A stretch of DNA of 44,586 nucleotides from Phycisphaerales bacterium UBA1910 (GTDB lineage Bacteria > Planctomycetota > Phycisphaerae > Phycisphaerales > UBA1924), in assembly GCA_002337545.1 (NCBI GenBank), contig DDGE01000024.1:52359-96944 (forward strand). Reading direction: 5' to 3'. Positions within the stretch are counted from its first letter, which is position 1, and every line of letters starts with the position of its first letter. Shown in pieces: positions 15,314-24,532 of the stretch. A model generated the notes under the pieces. It had not been told where the DNA came from. It did not search any database and saw nothing but the letters and a program-made list of their open reading frames with translations. The position numbers and the translations under genes were made by a program.

Positions 15314-17300
15314 CTCTTACATCAACGGCAAGCAGTACTTGCCATACGCTCGGTGCTCGACCAAGGCACAAGGCGACAACAGCGTGGAACAGCAGCTCGG
15401 AGCGATTCTCAGCTTCGGAACTGAGCGAGGGGCAACGGCCACGAAGCCGATCGTGCGTGTGGGCGTGTCCGCATCCGTTGAATGGAATGTTGACGAGTTT
15501 GTGCGTGAGGTCAAGGAGCGGCTAGATCGCGGTGAGCAGTTCGATTTCGTCTTTGTCTTCGACGAGAGCCGATTGACGCGTGGCGGCCCGCTGCACTCAT
15601 CGAAGGTGCGGTACGACCTGCTCGCGATGGGGGTCGATGTCATCGGTGTTACTCGGTACATCGAAGACCCACGGACGCGCCAGATGATCACGACTTTTGA
15701 TGCGATGGCTGCCCAGGCGCACGCTGAAGCGATCGCGACCAACGCATCGCGCGGAGCGCAGCAGAGCCTCGAAGACGGAAGGCGGGCGCACTGTGCCTTT
15801 CCTCCATACGGAATCGACAAGCTGATCACGACCAGCGAAGGCGAAGCCCTGTGGATCCTGCGGCATCTCGCGGATGGATCCCAAGAGCAGTACAATGCGA
15901 AGACGAAAGAGCTGATCCGCACCTACAAGCCCAATGATGGGCGTGGTGGGTCCACGCATTACATCAAGTCACGGCAAGAGCGAGCAACACTGTGCCCAGG
16001 CATGGCTTCATTGCACGCCCATGTGGTGCGGATGTTCACAGCATTCGACATCGAAAAGATGAGCTGCGAGCAGATCGCGAAGGAGTCCAACGACGCGATG
16101 ATTCCGAGCCCTAGTGGTGGCCGATGGAATGCGTCTGCGGTCCACAGTATCTTGCATAACCCCACCTACTTGGGCAAGGGGTATGCGAACCAGAGATCAA
16201 GTGCTCTGAAAGTCAAACGCAGTCGCAACGCCCCTGAGCGTGTGACACGATCACAAATCGAGATGATGGGCCGCAAGAGTCCCCCGATGGAGTTTCGCCC
16301 GCGCGAGAATTGGGTTGAAATCGAGTACCCGCTGCTGAGCGAGTATCTGCAATCCCCTCTCCGTGATATCGCGGAACAGCGCATCGAGATGCATCTCAAA
16401 GCCAAGGCAAAAGGCCACACACCCACCATGCGCCAGCGGAGTCCTGTCGCAGCGAGCTACCTGCTCAGCGGCATCATCCGGTCAAAGCAACTCAACTTGA
16501 CCATGCGCGGCCACAGCGGTGGGACGAAATCCGTCTATAGGTACTATGTGGTCCAAGGAAGGAAGAAGTACAACCGTGATAGCGAGCGGTACCTGCGCAA
16601 AAGCGTGCCCGCCGAGCCCATTGAGTCGGCTGTGCTGAGTGCGTTGCAGAACACGCTCTGCGGCATGCCCGCTCTGATGGATGAGTACCTGTCCGCACTG
16701 CAAAACGAACGAAAAATAATTTTCGCGGACAATGAAATCGACCAGCTTCGCGCGCGAGAAGAGAAGCTGCTCAGCACCATCGACTGGCTCACACAGAGCT
16801 TCGAGGCGAAGCGGCGCGACTACTTCACCGAACGGCTCGAAGCCGCGATGGCTGAACTCGATGATGTGCGCGAGCAGCTAGGTACTGCGGATATCGCCGA
16901 GCCACCTACCGATGACGAACTTCGGTCTTGGGCCCAAGCCGTTCGGAACGGCGCGGACCTCTTGGCCGACGCGACATTCGCCGAGAAGCGACGGCTCGTG
17001 GAGTTGTTCGTCAAGGACTGTGTCATCGACATGAAGACGCTCGAATGCGAGATTACGCTTGCGATGCCCGATTGGAAGGCTGTGGCCGACGACGGAGTTG
17101 GTCTGTCATCCACACTTGCATGCAGAGTTGGATGGTGGACCAAACTGCCTCAGATGGCCTGGAAGGCCGACTATGAGGTTCGCGTGCCATCACCTTGCCT
17201 CAGCGCCAAACGGAAGCAGCCCGAGCTGCTTGGGTGCGGTGCCTGTCGACGCAAGTCCCGCATGAACCGCTCTGACCACTCTGACCGCAAGGCAGCCTAG
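15303..17300 (+). CDS. Large serine recombinase, module 1
   Basis: A 665-aa protein. Residues 12-165 form a resolvase domain: YARCSTKAQGD carries the nucleophile Ser19, and FVFDESRLTRGG is the conserved SRLxR segment. The recombinase domain (about 235-300) has MSCEQIAKESND and GRWNASAVHSILHNPTYLGK. After it, large serine integrases normally carry a zinc ribbon (CxxC...C). Here the segment LLSGIIRSKQLNLTMRGHS has no cysteines. A coiled coil follows (about 465-525), and the C-terminus carries C-x(n)-GCGACRRK. Module 2 shows the same loss and the same C-terminal GCxxCRR. The protein probably cuts and rejoins DNA, but whether it integrates, resolves or regulates is unknown. It is co-directional with the tyrosine recombinase. 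Confidence 0.85.
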   Translation: MIHDSYINGKQYLPYARCSTKAQGDNSVEQQLGAILSFGTERGATATKPIVRVGVSASVEWNVDEFVREVKERLDRGEQFDFVFVFDESRLTRGGPLHSSKVRYDLLAMGVDVIGVTRYIEDPRTRQMITTFDAMAAQAHAEAIATNASRGAQQSLEDGRRAHCAFPPYGIDKLITTSEGEALWILRHLADGSQEQYNAKTKELIRTYKPNDGRGGSTHYIKSRQERATLCPGMASLHAHVVRMFTAFDIEKMSCEQIAKESNDAMIPSPSGGRWNASAVHSILHNPTYLGKGYANQRSSALKVKRSRNAPERVTRSQIEMMGRKSPPMEFRPRENWVEIEYPLLSEYLQSPLRDIAEQRIEMHLKAKAKGHTPTMRQRSPVAASYLLSGIIRSKQLNLTMRGHSGGTKSVYRYYVVQGRKKYNRDSERYLRKSVPAEPIESAVLSALQNTLCGMPALMDEYLSALQNERKIIFADNEIDQLRAREEKLLSTIDWLTQSFEAKRRDYFTERLEAAMAELDDVREQLGTADIAEPPTDDELRSWAQAVRNGADLLADATFAEKRRLVELFVKDCVIDMKTLECEITLAMPDWKAVADDGVGLSSTLACRVGWWTKLPQMAWKADYEVRVPSPCLSAKRKQPELLGCGACRRKSRMNRSDHSDRKAA

Positions 17301-17333
17301 CTCCCAGCCGAGGCTCTTGAGCCTTGCCGAGGC

Positions 17334-17357
17334 CGCCGCGATCGAGAGATCGCGGCG
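17334..17357 (+). promoter_or_regulatory. Leader hairpin before the conserved downstream gene, module 1
   Basis: CGCCGCGATC (17334-17343) pairs perfectly with GATCGCGGCG (17348-17357) around a GAGA tetraloop. There is no U-tract. It lies between the serine recombinase stop and the GGAGG (17374-17378) of the next gene. Module 2 has a hairpin of different sequence at the same place (35514-35532). Confidence 0.55.
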
Positions 17358-17386
17358 TGCCATTCGCCCACATGGAGGTCCACAAC

Positions 17387-18232
17387 ATGAATCCAGCCGA
17401 GCAACGCATCCTCAGCCGCATCGAACGACTTCTTTGCAATGGTTCTCTTCCCGCGTTAGAGAAAGCCGCGGGGCTCATCCTCAAGCATTCCGACCTTCTG
17501 AACCTGGGCAGGCCGTTCCAGATTTCGCTGATGCGTCGGATGGGACAATGGCGTCAGCAGTACGACATCATCCAGACGAACATCGAGCGCATGGACGACG
17601 GGGCGTCGGGCATGCTCTACCGGATGACCGAGGTTCCTGATTACCAAGTGTGGATGCATCCGCGCCAGCATGAACCGGAACAAACGCCCAAGCGCGTCAC
17701 ACCGAGCCGCTGCACTGGTACGCCCGAAGAAGATATCTCTGATGGTGAAATCAGCGAGTTTCTCGAACTGGTTGATTCTCAGGGGCTCGAAAAAATTTTC
17801 GCGAACGGCGCAGACATCATCAACGGTACGCTGGTGATGTATCCGCTCATCACGCTCGGCGAGCGAGTGATTGAGTACGGCCCGGTCGCGGCGATGTATG
17901 CGGAGAATGGTATCGAGCGACCATGGGACCCCAGCAAGCGGAAGCCGTTTATCGCGATGGCGTTCGACTTGAGTCTGCTCTCAGCGATGGTGGCCAAGCG
18001 ATGGACATACCGAGTGTGGGATGACGCATTCTCTCGGCTTCCCGAAACTCACCAGTACTACCCAAAGAACGGAAAGCGACCGGGGTGGAACCGAACCACA
18101 AAAATCATGGAACTCCGTGAACTCATTGAACGCCCCGCTGCACGGACTTGGCACCTGACCGTAACTGGGCAAGAAATCGCATCCGCTCAGATTGCCCCTG
18201 CGTGGTCTGCACTGGGCAAGACTCTTTCCTGA
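17387..18232 (+). CDS. Unknown conserved protein of recombination module (family B), module 1
   Basis: A 281-aa protein of no recognised family. The ATG at 17387 is preceded by GGAGG with 8-base spacing. The N-terminal 80 residues are helical, a polar linker follows, and the C-terminal part is conserved with the gene at 35550-36398. Shared blocks are an acidic stretch (ISDGEISEFLELVDSQGLEK here), PLITLGERVIEYGPVAAMY, RPWDPSKRKPFIAMAFDLSL and RPGWN...LIERPAARTWHLT. The last block looks like a winged-helix end. There is no signal peptide or membrane segment. It always follows the serine recombinase with a hairpin leader, so it could be a partner of that enzyme. Confidence 0.65.
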   Translation: MNPAEQRILSRIERLLCNGSLPALEKAAGLILKHSDLLNLGRPFQISLMRRMGQWRQQYDIIQTNIERMDDGASGMLYRMTEVPDYQVWMHPRQHEPEQTPKRVTPSRCTGTPEEDISDGEISEFLELVDSQGLEKIFANGADIINGTLVMYPLITLGERVIEYGPVAAMYAENGIERPWDPSKRKPFIAMAFDLSLLSAMVAKRWTYRVWDDAFSRLPETHQYYPKNGKRPGWNRTTKIMELRELIERPAARTWHLTVTGQEIASAQIAPAWSALGKTLS

Positions 18233-18258
18233 TACGATGAAGACGACGGAGCTTTGCG

Positions 18259-18618
18259 ATGGCCAAACGAATGATCACCAAAGAAGCATTCCTCACCGCG
18301 ATGGAATGCACGACGCAAGGCTGGTACCTGTTGAGTGATAAAGGCGGCACGCCCACGCCCGGTGAGCAACTCCGCATGGAAGAGGGGAAGGAAGTCCATC
18401 GCCGAGCGCAAAGCCTTCACCAGAACAGCGTCTACGCGGGCAAGGTCGAAAGAACGAAACAGCTGATTCTCGATTCGGCCATCGAAGTCATCTTCGAGGC
18501 TGCGTTCGAGGTGGATGGGTACGCGGCCCGCGCCGACTGGATTCGCCGGACTCAGGGTGGCTGGATCATCGGAGATATGAAGTCAAGTACTTTCAACCAA
18601 GTCGGTTTCAGGACATGA
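18259..18618 (+). pseudogene. Truncated RecB/Cas4-like PD-(D/E)XK nuclease
   Basis: A 119-aa remnant with a GGAG site before the ATG. It begins ITKEAFLTAMECTTQGWYLL and continues ARADWIRRTQGGWIIGDMKSST. This is the N-terminal domain and first catalytic half (D...DxK) of RecB/Cas4/DUF2779-type nucleases, which are usually several hundred residues long. After KSST the sequence changes to FNQVGFRT and stops, so homology ends at about 18590. I found no continuation elsewhere in the window. The simplest reading is that the methyltransferase-to-Z1 cassette (18790-28228) was inserted into or next to this gene, deleting its 3' part. A functional short protein is unlikely because the rest of the active site is missing. 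Confidence 0.6.
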
Positions 18619-18789
18619 CAAAAACCTTGAGATCTCGCATTCACCGTGGCGGTGGCCTAATGATCTGAGTTGCTCGTCAACTGCTGCAAACAAATGCCCA
18701 AGAACCTCGAAGGCGGGTGAGCTCTATTGGAACTAGAATAACGCTTCTCAAACCCCGGTTTTTATTCTCAACCCACGAATTGGACACTG

Positions 18790-20382
18790 ATGATCATGAT
18801 CGATCCTGACCGCATTCCAGTCCTCGACCTCTTCGCAGGTCCAGGTGGGTTGGGCGAGGGGTTCACTCGATGTCGGGTAGGCAATCGCCGACCATTCTCA
18901 ATCGCTATGTCTGTCGAGAAAGAGCGAAATGCTCATCGCACGCTGCGACTCCGCAGCTTCTATCGGCAGTACGCCAGTCCGAGTAAGGTCCCCCAGGCGT
19001 TCTACAGAGTGTTGCTCGGCGAGACACCTCCCGAAGCGTTGGCGGATGCGTGTCCGGACACTTGGCAGCTTGCCGAAGAGGAAGCGCTGCAGGCCGAGCT
19101 GGGTGACGATTCCGGAAACGAGGCCGTGGATGCACGGATCCGGACCCTGAAAAGGCAGGCAAAAGAAAAGGCGTTCGTGATGATCGGCGGTCCACCCTGT
19201 CAAGCGTATTCGCTGGTCGGACGGGCTCGACAGCGAGGCATCGAGGGATTCGGCAAGGATCCGAGGCACATTCTCTATCTGCAGTACCTTCGCATTATCG
19301 CCAACACTTGGCCTGCGGCATTCGTCATGGAAAATGTGAAGGGTATCCTGTCTTCTAAGCTTGGGAATGAGCGGATCTTCCCGCGGATCCTTGAAGATCT
19401 GCACGACCCTGCGAAGTCACTTGACAAGAATGTGAGATCTCGCAATTCTCGCCGTTATCGTCTCGTGCCTGTCGCGACGCCAGTTGATGATACAGATCTG
19501 TTTGGGCACTCGGGTATCAATCCGCGTGACTATGTCGTCAGGTGTGAGGATTATGGCGTGCCTCAAAAACGCCACCGGGTCTTCATCGTGGGTCTTCGCG
19601 AAGATCTGTCGGGCCACTTTGAACCGCTCACTCCATCGCACAGGATAACCGTCCGCGATGTCATAGGGGGCATGCCCGAGTTGCGTAGCGGCTTGTCTCC
19701 ACGCGAAGCAACAGGGGACTGGCAGCACGCGATACGCTCCGGCGTCAGCGATTCAATACTTCGAAGCGTAACCGAAACAGCGGGATTAAGCGTCAGCACA
19801 CTCATGCGTCAAGCTTTAGAGTCGATCGCTGGGGCAGATCGCACGCGAGGTAGCGAGTTTGTGGCGGGACAAGGCAGCGACATTAATGACGAGTGTATAC
19901 GGCGATGGATCATCGATGAGAGGCTCAACGGTTTCTGCAATCACAGCGCTCGTTCACACATGCGGTCCGATCTTGTTCGATATCTCTTTGCAGCCTGCTA
20001 TTCTTTGAACGCGGGCCACTCGCCGACGCTCGCAGAGTTTCCCGCAGATCTGATGCCCAACCACAAGAACGCACAGGTGGCGGCCAATGACCGATCGCTC
20101 TTCGCAGATCGGTTCCGCGTGCAGGTATGGGACCGACCGTCAACGACAATCACCTCGCATATCTCCAAAGACGGGCACTACTTCATCCACCCTGATCCGG
20201 AGCAATGCCGCAGCCTGACTGTCAGAGAAGCGGCTCGGCTTCAGACCTTCCCGGACAACTACTTTTTCTGCGGCCCCCGCACCTCTCAATATGTCCAGGT
20301 CGGCAACGCCGTGCCACCGCTCGTTGCGTCTAGGATCGCTGCGTCGGTTTATGGCTTCCTGATTGACTCGGGGGTCGTCTAA
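18790..20382 (+). CDS. DNA (cytosine-5) methyltransferase
   Basis: A 530-aa enzyme that transfers a methyl group from S-adenosylmethionine to C5 of cytosine in a target site. Motif I VLDLFAGPGGLGEGF, motif IV GGPPCQAYS with the catalytic Cys, motif VI FVMENVKG, motif VIII RHRVFIVGLRED and motifs IX-X LTVREAARLQTFPDNYFF and VQVGNAVPP are all present, so it should be active. The target-recognition domain lies between VIII and IX (about 285-440) and the site cannot be read. Either ATG 18790 or ATG 18796 may be used. The Vsr gene follows with a one-base overlap. It probably protects the host DNA from the operon at 20925-28228. Confidence 0.92.
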   Translation: MIMIDPDRIPVLDLFAGPGGLGEGFTRCRVGNRRPFSIAMSVEKERNAHRTLRLRSFYRQYASPSKVPQAFYRVLLGETPPEALADACPDTWQLAEEEALQAELGDDSGNEAVDARIRTLKRQAKEKAFVMIGGPPCQAYSLVGRARQRGIEGFGKDPRHILYLQYLRIIANTWPAAFVMENVKGILSSKLGNERIFPRILEDLHDPAKSLDKNVRSRNSRRYRLVPVATPVDDTDLFGHSGINPRDYVVRCEDYGVPQKRHRVFIVGLREDLSGHFEPLTPSHRITVRDVIGGMPELRSGLSPREATGDWQHAIRSGVSDSILRSVTETAGLSVSTLMRQALESIAGADRTRGSEFVAGQGSDINDECIRRWIIDERLNGFCNHSARSHMRSDLVRYLFAACYSLNAGHSPTLAEFPADLMPNHKNAQVAANDRSLFADRFRVQVWDRPSTTITSHISKDGHYFIHPDPEQCRSLTVREAARLQTFPDNYFFCGPRTSQYVQVGNAVPPLVASRIAASVYGFLIDSGVV

Positions 20383-20789
20383 TGACCGATGTCCTCACGC
20401 CCGAGCAACGCAGCCTTAATATGTCGCGTATCCGCGGGAAGGACACGAAACCCGAGCTGATCGTGCGAAGTACATTGCATCGGCTCGGCTACCGCTTCCG
20501 GCTTCATCGCAAAGAGCTCCCAGGCAATCCGGACATCGTGCTGCCCAAGCACAACATGGTCATCTTCGTCCATGGATGCTACTGGCACCGACACCGATGT
20601 CGATTTGGCCGAGTGGTCCCCGCCACGCGAACTGACTTCTGGATGGAGAAATTTTCTGCGAATATTGCACGCGATCGGCGGAATCAGCAACAACTCATAA
20701 AACACGGCTGGCGCGTTGCCACGATCTGGGAGTGCCAAACGACCGATCTGCTAAAGTTGACCGACAGAATCAGGAACATTCTCCTCTGA
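20382..20789 (+). CDS. vsr: Very-short-patch-repair endonuclease Vsr
   Basis: A 135-aa nuclease that nicks at T:G mismatches arising from deaminated 5-methylcytosine. Compared with E. coli Vsr, the catalytic Glu (KPEL), Asp (NPDIV) and two His residues (VHGCYWHRHRC) are present, as are the zinc ligands (GC, H, C and the Cys of WEC). The Thr just before the first His is Val here. The length is normal. The ATG overlaps the methyltransferase stop by one base, so the two are coupled. In this context it is both a repair partner of the methylase and a typical marker of this kind of restriction cassette. Confidence 0.92.
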   Translation: MTDVLTPEQRSLNMSRIRGKDTKPELIVRSTLHRLGYRFRLHRKELPGNPDIVLPKHNMVIFVHGCYWHRHRCRFGRVVPATRTDFWMEKFSANIARDRRNQQQLIKHGWRVATIWECQTTDLLKLTDRIRNILL

Positions 20790-20924
20790 TCGTCGATTAG
20801 CTTTTGTCAGTCAAGGTGAGCTAACTTCAGAACCACTAAGAGGCATCAACAGCAAGACTCTCGTAGCGACAGTTCAATTAGCACTCCTGCTGTGCCTCGT
20901 TTCTCGCGCTGGAGGGCGGCACCG

Positions 20925-21701
20925 TCAATCGAGCATCCGCTCGAGATTGGCGGCTACGATGGTCCGCAACACGTCACGCTTGACGTCCTCGGACAAGGCC
21001 GTCAGGCTGGCGATGGGCATCATCTGTCGGATTTCGAGCAATGTACGACGCACAAGCGTCTGGAAATTGAACTGCCGCGAAGACTCTCGACGCGCAGCCG
21101 TCAGCTCGGAAGCGGTGTGACGGGCCAGCGTCCAGTCGGCCCATACAGCCGGCCGTTCGAAGATCTGGACCAGCGCATCCTCCGGCAGCTGGTTCATCAA
21201 GTGCCACTGATCATCTGCATCGCGGTCCCGGAGAATGGTCGCTCGTAGCCAGAGCCGCTGCAGAGCGTTGCGCTGGCCACCAAGGTAACGGGCTTCGCCG
21301 CTCTCAGGGAATCGCCAACGCACCACGTCCGGGAATACCACGCAGGCGAGGAAATTCCACACTTCGCGGTCCATGGCCACCCTTGGTGTGAGCGGCAACA
21401 GGTCGGCGAGCGCGACAGCGATCAGCAGATCGGCCCGGCGCCGCCCCGCGGCGTCTGACTCGCGCGGGAAGTCGGTGTTCGAGAGCGCTTCCATCACGCC
21501 GGCACGCACACGCGACAGCTCATCTTCGCTCACCCTCCTACCGCCGACGGGCGGGTAGACAGCCTGAGGATGATCGTACGCGCTGGCGGTGGCGAGCTCG
21601 GCCGGCGCCTGCGTGAGAATCTCCCCGACAAGTTTGCGGGCCACGGTCCGCGGCAATGTTGGCAGGAGCCGAGCCTCGATGGAGCCGCGATCTTTAGTCA
21701 T
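20925..21701 (-). CDS. Unknown protein, last gene of the Z1/GHKL operon (possibly DUF6339-like)
   Basis: A 258-aa soluble protein. The start at 21701 overlaps the preceding gene by 8 bases; a longer frame upstream is only a shadow of that gene. It contains VAMDREVWNFLACVVFPDVV, RWRFPESGEARYLGGQRNAL and QRLWLRATILRDRD, a Trp- and Arg-rich core, then a helical C-terminus (LRTIVAANLERMLD). This resembles, from memory, the DUF6339 family found in similar Z1/PD-(D/E)XK clusters; the match needs checking. No catalytic motif is evident. As the last gene of a tightly overlapped operon it is probably a required part of the defence system. Confidence 0.65.
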   Translation of the reverse strand: MTKDRGSIEARLLPTLPRTVARKLVGEILTQAPAELATASAYDHPQAVYPPVGGRRVSEDELSRVRAGVMEALSNTDFPRESDAAGRRRADLLIAVALADLLPLTPRVAMDREVWNFLACVVFPDVVRWRFPESGEARYLGGQRNALQRLWLRATILRDRDADDQWHLMNQLPEDALVQIFERPAVWADWTLARHTASELTAARRESSRQFNFQTLVRRTLLEIRQMMPIASLTALSEDVKRDVLRTIVAANLERMLD

Positions 21702-22587
21702 GGAACAGCTCCAAGGCCGACCTAAGGCTCGTCTCGAACTCGGCGGGGCGATGACGTGCATCCTCGGCCAGATCACGGAGCGACCAGCCGGGGAATAGAC
21801 TCTCGGCGAGGTTCCGCACAACGCCTCCGAGAGACTTCCGATCGAACGATTCCGCCTGTTCGGCAAAACCCTTCCTCGGAAGGATGGTCGTGAGGAGCAC
21901 CCTCGCAACGTCGTACCGTACGATCGCAGAAATGTGCGGGTGCTGCTCGTACTCGCGCATGATTTCATGACCCGAGTTGATGTACAGACGGATCGCCCTG
22001 AGCACGGGCTCCTCGAGATCGACGTCACATTCGAGTTCCACGTGCCATGGCGCGTTGGAGCCGGATATCCAAGGCATTTCCGCAAAGTCTCCCGACTCAA
22101 TGGGGAACTGGCTGCCGGCGCCCTCCACCTCGATGGAGAACTCGTCGCTCCAGAGCACACAACCGGGACCGGGGGGAGCGAACACATCGGTGGAGCGCAC
22201 GGCGCCGCTCGTCACAAGTTCGGTACAAAGCACGACTTCGCCCGCCGTCTGACTTCCGATCAGTAGGCACTCGACCTGCATGGGATGCCGCCCCGATCCG
22301 ATGATCTCGGTCCGGTACAGACATTCACGCACGCCGGCATCGCGCGACCACACGGTCACCGCCAGCGAGATCGAGTCCGACTCGAGCAGGCGGCACGCGT
22401 CCCGCACCTCGTCAGAGTGGATTACACAAGTGCGCTGTATCCTGAGATCCATGGCGGGATCCCATCCCGGCAATTCGGGACCGAGTTCCGTCCAGCTCTC
22501 GTTCGCGGGGTCGAACCGGGTCCACGGCTCGGTCTCAATCGCATCGGGAGCTGCAATGCGGTACGGCCTACTGAACAGGTCACTCAT
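21694..22587 (-). CDS. Unknown protein of the Z1/GHKL operon
   Basis: A 297-aa protein. The ATG at 22587 was chosen for its GGAGG box (minus strand) and for the 8-base overlap with the ATPase gene, the same spacing as the next junction. The first 200 residues look beta-rich (SISLAVTVWSRDAGVRECLY, VECLLIGSQTAGEVVLCTEL, VDLEEPVLRAIRLYINSGHE). The last 90 are helical (VARVLLTTILPRKGF, FPGWSLRDLAEDA). I do not recognise the family. There is no transmembrane segment or nuclease motif. Its fixed place between the GHKL ATPase and the last gene suggests a structural or sensor subunit. Confidence 0.65.
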   Translation of the reverse strand: MSDLFSRPYRIAAPDAIETEPWTRFDPANESWTELGPELPGWDPAMDLRIQRTCVIHSDEVRDACRLLESDSISLAVTVWSRDAGVRECLYRTEIIGSGRHPMQVECLLIGSQTAGEVVLCTELVTSGAVRSTDVFAPPGPGCVLWSDEFSIEVEGAGSQFPIESGDFAEMPWISGSNAPWHVELECDVDLEEPVLRAIRLYINSGHEIMREYEQHPHISAIVRYDVARVLLTTILPRKGFAEQAESFDRKSLGGVVRNLAESLFPGWSLRDLAEDARHRPAEFETSLRSALELFHD

Positions 22588-24532
22588 GGAGATCCTCCCC
22601 GCTGTCATCCTGCTGACCATTCGCGGATGCAGGAGACGCGGCGGAATCGCCCTCGGGTCTCCGGGCCGTGACGCGGAGGTCGACCGCACACCGATCCGGC
22701 ATCGATACCGCCACGACGATTTCACCTCTGTAACCCATCGGTACTCTGATTTCCGCACCGTCCGTGCTCTCTCCGTCCTCCAGGATCCACCGGAGGACTA
22801 CCGGGCGAGCTCCCGATGCGGTGGCTTTCTCACGACCACCCTCGATCACCACGGAAGGCTGACCGGTCACTAGCGGGGCCGCCTCGTTTTCGCACCTGAG
22901 TTGGAACCGGAACAGCGCGGCGGGGGCGCCGTCGATGACCTGTAGGTCGAACGGCTGAGGCTGCCGTAGGTCCCAAGGCTGACGCCTGCGTTTCACAGTG
23001 CCCTGAGCCGACTTATGACGCTTCTTCCCTCGCTTCTTTTTCACGCCTACACGTCGACCGGCAGGGCCGCCGATGATCAGCCCTCCGAGGTAGTCGGAGA
23101 GCGCCGACACCGCCACACGATCCCCGACGCCTTCGTTCGATCCACGTTTCCAGCCAATGTACTCCTCAGTGGATTCGCGGATCCGCCTGAGTCCCACGCG
23201 CACGAGTGTGGCCTCCCGCTTCTCGAGCCCATCCGGGATCCAGTCGTCGTGCGCCGGCGGCTCCGAACGCGCGTACGCACTCTCAACATCGGGGTCGGCG
23301 ATGAACACGCCGGCGTACTCCATAGCGTCCGTTTCGAGGGCCGGACCGGGCAAGTATCGCACGACCAGTTCCGCCGGTCTCATGAGGGCTATGTGGTGCG
23401 ACCGCTCCCAAATTGTTTTGGCAATCCCGTCAGTGCACTCTCCATTTCGCTTCTTCCGGAGCCCACGCTTCAGGCCAATCAGTCCGAGGAGCTGCTTCGG
23501 TCGCTGACACTCGATCCTGTGGACATCGTCGCTTTCCTCGGGGTGCGATGAGGCGGTCGCTCCCACCGACCGCTTCATCGCCCTGTATGCCTCGACATAG
23601 AGGTGCAGGGGTGGGACGGATTCCGGCGATCGCACAGGATACTCGACACCGTCGAGCATCAGCTCGAAGTCCATGCCGCTGGATTCCGGGCCGGGCGCGA
23701 CCATCTTCGGCCAGAAGTTGAACAGCAGCGACTGCTCGAGGCGTGCCATGATCTCTGTATCAGAGTCCGACTCGATGTCGGGAGCGATGATCCAGATCGT
23801 CGTTCCGCTCTGCCCCCCGTCGCGTGCCGGCATTCCAAGATCCGACGCGAGACGCACCGCCTCTTGACCCTCGAGCGGTTCCACAACACTGTCGTCGGCA
23901 ACCCTACCCCACCAATGACGCCCAGTGTAGTGACCCGCGGCGGAGCCAGAATTGTTCGTGTACTGCGGTGAGAGATGGCACCCGATGAACCGCTCGACGG
24001 GATGGCCCGCGCATTTCGCTCTCGAATGCACCAAGATCGTTGCGCAAGCGCTGGCACGATAGAGGGATGACTTGCCGTAGCCGTAGGTGCCTCCGCCCAT
24101 TGCGGTATCGCGAGCTGAACCGATGTTGCGGATAAAGTCCGCGAAGTCAGTCGGCTCGTGGCCGGCCGTGACCACATCAGCCCTCGAGGGACCACCCAGA
24201 CCGCTCGTGCCGAAGTCTGCGATCTCGAGCACTCGAAGTCCCTTGTCACGCCCGAGGATTTTGCTGAGGTTCCCGTGGTGCATTGAGCCCGCGGGCAGAT
24301 CGGCGAAGACCGAGTTGCGGATAAAGTCTTGGGTTCTAGAATCGAGTGTCCGCAAGTGCATCCGGAAGGTCGCCCGCCGATCGTCTAGCGCCGCGTCCCA
24401 CGAGTTCTGCACGGATTCACGCACCACCACGCTCAGTGGGTCGAGTGCGGGGGTTCCGAGTACCTTTGAAAGGCCCTCACCGGAGATATTGCCGAGCGGC
24501 GAGTACGGTTCGCTAAACAATTGAAGCATCAT
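22580..24532 (-). CDS. MutL/MORC-like GHKL ATPase of a restriction cassette
   Basis: A 650-aa protein. The N-terminal Bergerat ATP-binding fold shows the N box VRESVQNSWDAALDD (about 37-51), G1 LEIADFGTSGLGG, G2 GGGTYGYGKSSLYRAS and G3 GQSGTTIWII. The middle (about 250-480) should be the S5-like transducer domain. A basic stretch, VKKKRGKKRHKSAQGTVKRR, precedes a beta-rich C-terminal domain (FRFQLRCENEAAPLVTG). ATPases of this group act as ATP-gated DNA clamps and were described in restriction systems together with Z1, PD-(D/E)XK, methylase and Vsr genes, as bacterial relatives of eukaryotic MORC proteins. The start overlaps the preceding gene by four bases (ATGA). Confidence 0.8.
   Translation of the reverse strand: MMLQLFSEPYSPLGNISGEGLSKVLGTPALDPLSVVVRESVQNSWDAALDDRRATFRMHLRTLDSRTQDFIRNSVFADLPAGSMHHGNLSKILGRDKGLRVLEIADFGTSGLGGPSRADVVTAGHEPTDFADFIRNIGSARDTAMGGGTYGYGKSSLYRASACATILVHSRAKCAGHPVERFIGCHLSPQYTNNSGSAAGHYTGRHWWGRVADDSVVEPLEGQEAVRLASDLGMPARDGGQSGTTIWIIAPDIESDSDTEIMARLEQSLLFNFWPKMVAPGPESSGMDFELMLDGVEYPVRSPESVPPLHLYVEAYRAMKRSVGATASSHPEESDDVHRIECQRPKQLLGLIGLKRGLRKKRNGECTDGIAKTIWERSHHIALMRPAELVVRYLPGPALETDAMEYAGVFIADPDVESAYARSEPPAHDDWIPDGLEKREATLVRVGLRRIRESTEEYIGWKRGSNEGVGDRVAVSALSDYLGGLIIGGPAGRRVGVKKKRGKKRHKSAQGTVKRRRQPWDLRQPQPFDLQVIDGAPAALFRFQLRCENEAAPLVTGQPSVVIEGGREKATASGARPVVLRWILEDGESTDGAEIRVPMGYRGEIVVAVSMPDRCAVDLRVTARRPEGDSAASPASANGQQDDSGEDLHE

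Noticed and set aside
18629..19450. GAGATCTCGCA occurring near 18630 and again inside the methyltransferase near 19436
   Set aside because: The 11-mer contains a common palindrome and has no further flanking similarity; chance is a sufficient explanation.
20790..20924. Possible small RNA or terminator between vsr and the convergent operon
   Set aside because: Only a weak 6-base TTAGCT/AGCTAA pairing is present, without a T-run; nothing firm can be said.
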